A stretch of DNA of 12,395 bases, taken from assembly GCA_023150055.1 (NCBI GenBank), contig JAKLLP010000029.1, positions 1-12,395 on the forward strand, given 5' to 3'. The position numbers and the translations under genes were made by a program. How positions within the stretch are numbered: the first letter of the stretch is position 1; each line of letters begins with the position of its first letter. This DNA is from Gammaproteobacteria bacterium. GTDB taxonomy: Bacteria; Pseudomonadota; Gammaproteobacteria; Steroidobacterales; GCA-2729495. Positions 6,624 through 12,395 of the stretch are shown in pieces. The notes beneath the pieces were generated by a model. The model ran no database searches, was not told where the DNA came from, and saw nothing but the letters and a program-made list of their open reading frames with translations.

Positions 6624-6744
6624 ATGGCTGACGAGTTCACGTCGCGTAGTCGCAAGCTGTGAATTCTATCGATGAATATGTCAAACAGCGACCGCCGTCC
6701 TGTCGGCGCGGCCTGCGCTGCGTTGCGAGTGCGGTTCGGACCGG

Positions 6745-8025
6745 TCAGAAGGCGCGAGCGAGGCCGAGATTCACGACATGGCGGTCGTACTCGTAGATGG
6801 CCACGTCGGAATCGTTGTCCGTGAAGGTCCAGTCGCCCTGCAGCGCCCATCGGGCGAGCGGCCCCTCGCGTAACAGGTGCTGGAACCCGACCGTGTAGCG
6901 CAGCTCGTCGTCGTCGCGCCCGATATCGAAGAGCGGCTCCCTGCCGTCGAAGTCGAATTTCCGGTAGCCGACCCGCGCATACAGCAAGCCGTCGGTCCAG
7001 GCCTCGTAAATCGCGCCGACGAAGATGTCCGGTCCCTGGTAGCCGAAGCGATCCGCATCGGCCTCGAAATTGCTGTAACCGACTCCTGCCTGGAGCGCCA
7101 GCCTGCGGTCCTGGAAGTAGCGCGTGCCCGTCAGGCGCAGGATCTCTTCCCAGCCATCGCGATCGCTGTCCTGGTTGTCCCAGTAGTGGCGATTGACCAG
7201 CGCCCCCTCCACGGTGAGCTCCGTGTCCCGGTTGATTTCCCAGGTGGCGCCGGGGTTGATGGAGGTGAAAAATGCCAGGCTGCCGTTGTCGAGCCAGATC
7301 TGATCGCCCTGCAGCGCAATCCACGCCCGCCAGCGCTGCGGCACAATCCACGCCGGGCCCGTGCGCAGGGTGACGACACCGAAGTTGAAATCGTCTTCGT
7401 CGAAGTAGCTGCGATAGTAGCCGCTGAGATCGGTCTGCCAGATGGCACGGCCGGTCTGCTCACCGGACTCGAAACGCCAGCCCGGGTTGTACACATGCGA
7501 GATCGCCGGGTTGACGACCCAGGCGAAGTCACTCTGCTCGCGGGACTCCGGGGTGACGATGAAGGGCAATCCGCCGATGTCGATGAGATCGCGGCTGGGC
7601 CCGACGTTCACGTTGGAGTCGTACATCAAACCCGCGTAGATCGAGGGCGTCCACTGGTGGCGCCGGGAGTCACGGCGCTCGTCGGCGTCGATCTGCGCGA
7701 GGAAGGCGAGCACCGTCGTGCGCACGGCTGGCGGGGTTTCCGGGTCGTCGAGGACGATTTGTGCCTGGGCGCGGGCCTGCGCGTAATCCTGCGCAAAGTA
7801 GTGCACGCGCGCGAGCTCTAGGCGTGCCCGGTGCAGGCTGGGGTTGGTGTCGAGCAGGGCCAGGAGTTCTTCGCGAGCGGTCCGCAGCCGTCCCTCCTCG
7901 ATGGCCTGCATGGCCGCGTCGAAACGCGACTGGATTTCGTCGGTTGCAAGGGCGGTGCCCGAGATGAGCCAGGCGATCACAGCCAGAACACCTGCATGCC
8001 GACCCGACCGATGCCTGCAAGTCAT
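6745..8025 (-). CDS. Slam-like outer-membrane protein (TPR plus DUF560-type beta-barrel)
   Basis: 426-aa predicted outer-membrane barrel with a periplasmic TPR domain. Slam proteins move client proteins to or across the outer membrane. The signal peptide is about 1-27 (R-rich start, hydrophobic 12-22, TALA cleavage). TPR-type helices follow at about 33-112 (EEGRLRTAREELLALLDTNP, then LARVHYFAQDYAQARAQAQ). From about 124 the sequence alternates aromatic beta-strands, starting with GLMYDSNVNVG, a signature often seen where the barrel of this family begins. It ends in NLGLARAF with a terminal phenylalanine, as outer-membrane barrels do. Start 8025 is kept because it gives a full basic n-region, although no clear ribosome binding site precedes it. 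It is divergent from lapG and directly upstream of the eight-cysteine protein. A different TPR-barrel porin cannot be excluded without a profile search. Confidence 0.82.
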   Translation of the reverse strand: MTCRHRSGRHAGVLAVIAWLISGTALATDEIQSRFDAAMQAIEEGRLRTAREELLALLDTNPSLHRARLELARVHYFAQDYAQARAQAQIVLDDPETPPAVRTTVLAFLAQIDADERRDSRRHQWTPSIYAGLMYDSNVNVGPSRDLIDIGGLPFIVTPESREQSDFAWVVNPAISHVYNPGWRFESGEQTGRAIWQTDLSGYYRSYFDEDDFNFGVVTLRTGPAWIVPQRWRAWIALQGDQIWLDNGSLAFFTSINPGATWEINRDTELTVEGALVNRHYWDNQDSDRDGWEEILRLTGTRYFQDRRLALQAGVGYSNFEADADRFGYQGPDIFVGAIYEAWTDGLLYARVGYRKFDFDGREPLFDIGRDDDELRYTVGFQHLLREGPLARWALQGDWTFTDNDSDVAIYEYDRHVVNLGLARAF

Positions 8026-8031
8026 GACATA

Positions 8032-8061
8032 TTGTTAAATGGCGAAAGACTGCGGGATACT
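8032..8061 (+). promoter_or_regulatory. Possible promoter of the lapG operon
   Basis: TTGTTA (8032-8037) and GATACT (8056-8061) are separated by 18 bp in the 63-bp gap between the divergent Slam-like and lapG genes. A start near 8068 would give a leader of about 20 nt. The -10 is imperfect and overlaps no other visible signal, so this is a moderate call. The gap must also drive the Slam-like gene, for which I see no convincing promoter. Confidence 0.4.
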
Positions 8062-8088
8062 ACGGACTGCTCGCCGCCGGCTCAACCG

Positions 8089-8748
8089 ATGATGTCTCAG
8101 TTTCACAGGGCGGTCGCCCAGGTCCTGCTCCTCGCAGCGCTGGTACCCGCCCTGGCCGAGGCCTTTCCCGCCGATCTGTTCGGCTATCGACAAGCCGCCC
8201 AGTCGGACCTGGTGGAGTTCCCGCAGTGGTTGCGGGTTCTCGAGCGCCAGCTGCGCGATGACCTGCGCGACGGCGATTGCACCGAGCGACGCCTCAACCG
8301 CTGCCACATGCAGCGCTGGACCGCATTCCTCGAGCGCATTCGCCCCCTGCCGGCCGCCGAGCAGTTGCGGGAGGTCAACCGCTACGCCAACGAGAAGGAA
8401 TACATACTCGACCTCGACAACTACGGCATCGAGGACTACTGGGCCATCCCGCGGGAGTTTTTCCCCAACGGCGGGGATTGCGAGGACTTCGCGATCACCA
8501 AGTATTTCTCGCTGCGCTGGCTCGGCTATCCGCCGGAGGACATGCGTATCGTCGTGGTCCAGGACACGAACCTCGGTGTTCCCCACGCGGTCCTTGCGGT
8601 GGGCCGTGGAACCGACATCCTGGTGCTTGACAACCAGGTGCGCAACGTCATCGGGCATCGGCAGGTGGTGCATTACGCACCGGTGTACTCGATCAACGAG
8701 CGGAACTGGTGGATCCATACCCCACTCGGCCGCGGGACCCGCTCATGA
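8089..8748 (+). CDS. lapG: LapG-type periplasmic cysteine protease (BTLCP family)
   Basis: 219-aa transglutaminase-like protease. LapG cuts the N-terminus of large type I-secreted adhesins (LapA type) and so releases cells from biofilm; a c-di-GMP receptor normally holds it inactive. The signal peptide is about 1-25 (MMSQFHRAVAQVLLLAALVPA, AEA cleavage). The catalytic triad is visible as C131 in NGGDCEDFAITKYFSLRWLG, H166 in GVPHAVLAV, and D181 in ILVLDNQVRN. D130 and E132, flanking the cysteine, match positions reported to bind the calcium LapG needs. The start is 8089 (a second ATG follows at 8092) because the signal peptide begins there, although no strong ribosome binding site is present. 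The frame stays open upstream to 7831, but that would overlap the divergent Slam-like gene. The stop overlaps the start of the next gene (ATGA), so the pair is co-translated. No adhesin substrate is in the window. Confidence 0.93.
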   Translation: MMSQFHRAVAQVLLLAALVPALAEAFPADLFGYRQAAQSDLVEFPQWLRVLERQLRDDLRDGDCTERRLNRCHMQRWTAFLERIRPLPAAEQLREVNRYANEKEYILDLDNYGIEDYWAIPREFFPNGGDCEDFAITKYFSLRWLGYPPEDMRIVVVQDTNLGVPHAVLAVGRGTDILVLDNQVRNVIGHRQVVHYAPVYSINERNWWIHTPLGRGTRS

Positions 8749-10820
8749 GTTCCGCAGTGAGGGCGTCGATTGCGGCCGGCATCGTCGCACTGCTCGGGTT
8801 CGTCGGGCTCGGAGCGCTTCTGATCAATGCCTACATCGAGCAGGAGCGGCAGCGGGACCTGCTGGAGTGGGAGTCCCGGCTCGGGCTGGTCGCCGATGCC
8901 AAGAGCGATGCCATTCACCGGTTGCTCTCCGCCGACCAGCGCGATCTGCAGGAGCTCGCGGGAAACGCCTCGTTGCGCTTCTATCTGTGGCAGCTCGGGC
9001 AGGGAGCCGCAGCGGCAGGCGACGCGGGCGCGGCGGAGTCCGGCGCCGGCGGCTACCTGCGTAACCTCCTGATTGCGGCCGCTGAGCGCTATGGCTACGG
9101 CTCGGCTTCAGGCTCACGGTTGCCGGCCAGCGTGGCGCAGCCGCGCTCCGAGGGTCTCGTCATCTTCGATAGCGGGTTGCGGCCCGTCATCGCCACGCCC
9201 GGGCTGGTCGATGTGGCCGCGACGTTCGCCAGCGTGGCGCGCGAGGCCCTCGCTGGTCCGGGTCGACGCGGCGCGATCCTGATGCGCGATGCCCAGGACA
9301 GCGTCGTGGTGGTGACCGCCGTGGCGGTGAACGCGGTGCCCGGGACGCGGGATGGGCCCGAGAAGGGCCCGTTGGGGGTGCTGCTCGGCATCCGCAGCGC
9401 CGAGCGGGAACTCTTCCCGCTGCTGGTGCGTGGCCCGAGCTTCGCCGAGGAGAACGAATCCATACTCCTGGCGCTACAGGGCGATACGGTAGCGCTGCTG
9501 TCCCCGACGCAGGACGGCTCGCCGGGGCTGCGGCGCACCTTGCCGGCCGAGCGCACCGATATTGCGGAAGTCGCGGCCATGAATGAGCCGCGGCGATTCT
9601 TTGCGCTTGATAACTACCGGGGGCGGCCGGTATTGCAGGTGAGCAGGCAGATCCGCGGGCAGGACGGCTGGCTGCTCGTGCAGCAGGTAAACACCGCGGC
9701 TGCGCTGAGTCTCGCCAACGAGCGGCGCCGGTTCCTGCTGCTTGCGCTGTCACTGCTCCTGTTCTCGATCGTCACGGTTACCGTGGCGGCGTGGCGTCAC
9801 GGCAGCAGCGTTCGGGCGCGTCACCAGGCCGAGGAACTCGCCGACAAGGCCCGGCGACTGCAAAAGCAGACCGACCTGTTGCATACCACCACCGACAATC
9901 TCGACGTGCTCACGCTCCTGGTGAGCCGCGACGAGCGGGTGCTGTTCGTCAACCGGGCCGCGGCCACGGCCGCCGGTTGTGCGATCAGCGATGTCCTTGG
10001 CAGCACACTCGCGAGCTTCCTGCCGGCGGAACTCTTACGTGATCTCAAGGTCGGCATCGGCGCTGCCAGGGAGCAGGGCCAGGCGACGCATCGATTGCTG
10101 CAGTGGGAAGCTGGCGATGCGCCGCGGGCCTATAACGCGAGCTTCATACCCGTCGATCGCATCGGTAACGAGCTTGCGCCTGTGCTGGTGGTGCTCAGCG
10201 ATGTCACGGAGCTGGAACAGGTCCACAAGCGCAACACCGACCTTCTGCGCGGCCTGGTCCTGACGCTGGTGAGCGCGGTCGACCGGCACGATCCGTTCTC
10301 GGCGCATCACGCCCGACGGATGACCGAGGTGGTGGACGCGCTGGCGCGGGAGCTGGGCTTCAGCGATCGCGAGCGGGGCATACTCGATCTCGCTGCAAGC
10401 CTCGCCAACATCGGCAAGATCATGATCCCGGTCGAGATCCTCACCAAGCAGGATCCCCTGAGTGCGGCCGAGCAGGAGCTGCTGCGCCGACACGTCGATT
10501 ACGGGCTCGAGCTGCTGCGCGGACTGCAGTTCGATGGGCCGGTCATGGAGATCATCGCGCAGAAACAGGAGCGGCTGGACGGTCGCGGTTATCCGCAGGG
10601 CCTCAGCGGCGAGCGCATCACGCTGGCCGGGCAGGTGCTTGCCGTTGCCAATGCATTCGTGGCACTGGTGAGCAACCGGGCTTATCGGCAGGGGCTGTCG
10701 GTCAGGGACGCCCTCGACGAGCTGATGCGCGGCGCCGGTTCCGAGTTCGACCGGCGGGTCGTCGCTGCGCTGTTCCACGTGGCCGAGAACCGCCACGACT
10801 GGTCGCAGTGGACTGGCTGA
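8745..10820 (+). CDS. Membrane receptor with periplasmic domain, PAS and degenerate HD-GYP; candidate LapD substitute
   Basis: 691-aa inner-membrane protein. TM1 is at about 9-30, a periplasmic region at 31-328, TM2 at 329-350, a short coiled coil at about 357-380, a PAS-like domain at 385-490, and an HD-GYP-like domain at 505-690. HD-GYP enzymes degrade c-di-GMP with a metal centre. Here the HD dyad is A554-N555 (SLANIGK), the later HH is K607-Q608, and the aspartate of the VADAF-type motif is N636; H522 and H583 remain. Expected ligand contacts D516, K558, Y616 of the GYP motif, R645 and R648 remain. Catalysis is therefore unlikely, while c-di-GMP binding is possible. The start at 8745 overlaps the lapG stop (ATGA); an in-frame ATG at 8709 lies inside lapG. 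LapD, the usual LapG partner, uses degenerate GGDEF-EAL domains instead. I infer a role in sequestering LapG by its periplasmic part; direct evidence is absent. Confidence 0.88.
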   Translation: MSSAVRASIAAGIVALLGFVGLGALLINAYIEQERQRDLLEWESRLGLVADAKSDAIHRLLSADQRDLQELAGNASLRFYLWQLGQGAAAAGDAGAAESGAGGYLRNLLIAAAERYGYGSASGSRLPASVAQPRSEGLVIFDSGLRPVIATPGLVDVAATFASVAREALAGPGRRGAILMRDAQDSVVVVTAVAVNAVPGTRDGPEKGPLGVLLGIRSAERELFPLLVRGPSFAEENESILLALQGDTVALLSPTQDGSPGLRRTLPAERTDIAEVAAMNEPRRFFALDNYRGRPVLQVSRQIRGQDGWLLVQQVNTAAALSLANERRRFLLLALSLLLFSIVTVTVAAWRHGSSVRARHQAEELADKARRLQKQTDLLHTTTDNLDVLTLLVSRDERVLFVNRAAATAAGCAISDVLGSTLASFLPAELLRDLKVGIGAAREQGQATHRLLQWEAGDAPRAYNASFIPVDRIGNELAPVLVVLSDVTELEQVHKRNTDLLRGLVLTLVSAVDRHDPFSAHHARRMTEVVDALARELGFSDRERGILDLAASLANIGKIMIPVEILTKQDPLSAAEQELLRRHVDYGLELLRGLQFDGPVMEIIAQKQERLDGRGYPQGLSGERITLAGQVLAVANAFVALVSNRAYRQGLSVRDALDELMRGAGSEFDRRVVAALFHVAENRHDWSQWTG

Positions 10821-10836
10821 AGCGACCCTGACCGGC

Positions 10837-12216
10837 TCAGGCTACCTTGCCGAGCGTGCTGTGCCGGCGTGAGTAGCCGAAATAGATGATCAGGCCGACG
10901 ACCAGCCACACGGCAAATCGCACCCAGGTGGCGAACGGCAGGAAGGCCATCAGCCCGAGGCAACTGACGATGCCGAGCACGGGGATCACGTTGCCCCCGG
11001 GTGCCCGGTACGGTCGGTGAAGCGTCGGGTAGTGGCGGCGCAGGATGATGACGCCGCCGCACACGAACACGAATGCGAACAGCGTGCCGATGTTCACGAT
11101 CTCCGCGATGATGGTGAGCGGCATGAAGCCGGCCGAAAGCGCCATGGCGGCGCCGCAGATCAGTATCGATTTCTGCGGCGTGCGCCGCACCGGATGCAGG
11201 TCTGAAAAGGCCGGCGAGATCAGCCCGTCGCGTGCCATGGCGAGAAAGATCCTGGTCTGCCCGTAGAACTGCACCAGCATGACCGAGGTCAGCCCCGCTA
11301 TGGCGCCGGCAGCGACCAGCGCTCCGCCCCAGCGCACGCCGGCGTTGAGGAGAGCCTCGGCGACCGGGGAGGAGACGTTGAGTGTCTGGTAGGGCGCGAT
11401 CGCGGTCAGCAGGCCTGACACCAGGATGTAGATGATCGTGCAGGCGGCGAGCGAGCTCAGGATGGCGATGGGCATGTCCCGGCCCGGATTGCGCGCCTCC
11501 TCGCCAGCCGTGGAGATGGCATCGAAGCCGATGTAGGCGAAGAAGATCAGGCTCGCGCCGCTGAACACGCCGCTCCAGCCGAAGGGCGTGAAGGGCTTCC
11601 AGTTGTCCGGTTCGACATGCGGAATGGCGGCGACGATGAAGACCAGGATGGCGCCGATCTTTATGAAGGCGATGGCGTTGTTGACGCGCGCGCTTTCCTT
11701 GACGCCCGCGAGGAGCAGTCCGCCCAGCACGACGATGACCAGCACGGCCGGCAGGTTGACGATGCCACCCTCCACCGGGGCGTGCATCAGCGCGTCCGGC
11801 AGCCCGAGGCCCGCTGCCGTGAGCACGTTGCCGACATAGCCGGACCAGGCCACGGCCACGGCCGCGACCGAGGCCCCGTACTCGAGTATCAGGTTCCAGC
11901 CGACCAGCCAGGCGAGCAGTTCACCGAAGCTCGTGTAGGCATAGCTGTAGGCGCTGCCGGCGCCGCCAAGCATGCTCGCCAGTTCGGCGTAGGCGAGCGC
12001 CGTGAAGCCGCAGGCGAATCCGGCAACGACGTAGGAGAGGACGATCGCCGGGCCGGCGCGGGTGGCGGCGGCGATGCCGGTCAGCACGAAAATTCCCGCG
12101 CCGATGATCGAGCCTATGCCGAGCAGGGTGAGGTCGGTCGCGGTGAGACTGCGGTGCAGCCCGGTGTCACGGTGCGGGTCCGCTTCGACCGGCCGGCGGC
12201 GGAAAATCGAGTTCAT
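10837..12216 (-). CDS. APC-superfamily amino acid permease (cationic amino acid transporter type)
   Basis: 459-aa inner-membrane transporter with about 12 hydrophobic segments. It belongs to the amino acid-polyamine-organocation superfamily and most resembles the CAT/YfnA group; substrate is not predictable from this alone. The TM1 unwound motif is visible at 33-47 (GIGSIIGAGIFVLTG), followed by the conserved FTALAYAELASMLGGAGSAY region and FFAYIGFDAISTAGEEARNP around TM6. The protein ends shortly after the last helices without a long C-terminal extension. ATG at 12216 has AGGGG six bases upstream. It converges on the HD-GYP-like gene with a 16-bp gap and no obvious terminator. Its function does not connect visibly to the rest of the window, so it is probably an independent unit. 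Confidence 0.92.
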   Translation of the reverse strand: MNSIFRRRPVEADPHRDTGLHRSLTATDLTLLGIGSIIGAGIFVLTGIAAATRAGPAIVLSYVVAGFACGFTALAYAELASMLGGAGSAYSYAYTSFGELLAWLVGWNLILEYGASVAAVAVAWSGYVGNVLTAAGLGLPDALMHAPVEGGIVNLPAVLVIVVLGGLLLAGVKESARVNNAIAFIKIGAILVFIVAAIPHVEPDNWKPFTPFGWSGVFSGASLIFFAYIGFDAISTAGEEARNPGRDMPIAILSSLAACTIIYILVSGLLTAIAPYQTLNVSSPVAEALLNAGVRWGGALVAAGAIAGLTSVMLVQFYGQTRIFLAMARDGLISPAFSDLHPVRRTPQKSILICGAAMALSAGFMPLTIIAEIVNIGTLFAFVFVCGGVIILRRHYPTLHRPYRAPGGNVIPVLGIVSCLGLMAFLPFATWVRFAVWLVVGLIIYFGYSRRHSTLGKVA

Positions 12217-12222
12217 CAGCTA

Positions 12223-12227
12223 CCCCT
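12223..12227 (-). promoter_or_regulatory. Ribosome binding site of the permease gene
   Basis: AGGGG on the minus strand lies six bases before the ATG at 12216 and supports that start. No convincing promoter hexamers were seen in the remaining bases up to the window edge. Confidence 0.6.
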
Positions 12228-12345
12228 GCGGAGCCCCAGATCTCCGCGCCGCTGCAGTTTGCCGTGAGGCACGCCGCGGACTCAAGGAAAACCCGGCCGA
12301 TTGCGCTGATCGCGGGGCTTCTCTCAGAGGTTCGCTGTCGGGGGG

Positions 12346-12388
12346 TGATGACGGGCGACCCCGCGGGGAGTCGCCGGCGCCGTCGTCA
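12346..12388. other. Imperfect 43-bp inverted repeat at the right edge
   Basis: Outer arms TGATGACGG (12346-12354) and CCGTCGTCA (12380-12388) pair with one G-T. Inside them GGCGAC (12354-12359) and GTCGCC (12370-12375) enclose a CCCCGCGGGG palindrome. Bases 12217-12345 hold no gene that I can support. The element has no T-run; it may belong to a gene beyond the window. Confidence 0.4.
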
Positions 12389-12395
12389 GAGATGT

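Noticed and set aside
5222..6631. Plus-strand 469-codon open frame opposite the eight-cysteine gene
   Set aside because: No signal peptide or domain; composition typical of an antisense shadow. The minus frame has a clean signal peptide and structured domains.
6679..6684. Perfect TTGACA on the minus strand downstream of the Slam-like gene
   Set aside because: A TAGAAT lies only 10 bp away and no -10-like hexamer occurs at 16-18 bp, so it is not called as a promoter.
6693..6708. Stem CGCCG/CGGCG as terminator of the Slam-like gene
   Set aside because: Only five base pairs and no T-run follows on the minus strand.
7831..8088. Upstream extension of the lapG frame
   Set aside because: It lies antisense in the Slam-like gene and would place about 86 residues before the signal peptide.
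10257..10814. Active c-di-GMP phosphodiesterase
   Set aside because: The HD dyad and three other metal-ligand positions are substituted, so an active enzyme call is not supported.
10827..10841. Stem CCTGA/TCAGG in the convergent gap as a bidirectional terminator
   Set aside because: Five base pairs, no T-run on either strand; too weak to call.

Overview
The window is high-GC DNA that reads like a Gammaproteobacterium. The lineage is inferred only from gene content: a quinol-dependent NO reductase, a Slam-type outer-membrane protein, a PEP-CTERM (exosortase-sorted) protein ending in the IPLPGAAWLL-type signal, and a LapG periplasmic protease. Eight protein genes fill almost all of the 12.4 kb. 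I see no tRNA, rRNA, CRISPR array, insertion sequence or phage gene, and no gene-free stretch longer than 300 bases.

Left part, all on the minus strand, read from right to left. A TPR plus beta-barrel protein of the Slam/DUF560 type (8025-6745) is followed by a secreted eight-cysteine protein with a beta-rich C-terminus that looks like a Slam client (6532-5348). Next come a small cohesin-like PEP-CTERM protein (5298-4708), an L,D-transpeptidase whose probable TTG start overlaps the previous stop codon (4711-3365), a MerR-family regulator with a long C-terminal domain (3279-2521), and a quinol-dependent nitric oxide reductase (2348-69). The reductase gene has its own recognisable promoter and ends in a strong intrinsic terminator. 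A MerR-type operator dyad lies at the 3' end of the transpeptidase gene, just upstream of the merR gene.

Right part. A 63-bp divergent gap separates the Slam-like gene from a plus-strand two-gene operon. This encodes a LapG-type cysteine protease (8089-8748) and, with an ATGA overlap, a membrane protein with a large periplasmic domain, a PAS domain and a degenerate HD-GYP domain (8745-10820). A convergent APC-family amino acid permease (12216-10837) closes the window.

The most interesting unit is the lapG operon. The usual LapG partner is LapD, a c-di-GMP receptor built from degenerate GGDEF and EAL domains. Here its place is taken by a protein whose HD-GYP domain has lost most metal ligands (HD to AN, HH to KQ, D to N) but keeps several residues expected to contact c-di-GMP. 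I infer a LapD-like 'inside-out' switch built on a different fold. Beside it lies a Slam-like exporter with a non-lipidated, cysteine-paired candidate client, next to a PEP-CTERM protein and a peptidoglycan cross-linking enzyme. Together this suggests a cell-surface module, with NO detoxification or respiration beyond it under separate control. No large adhesin substrate for LapG and no type I secretion system lies in this window.
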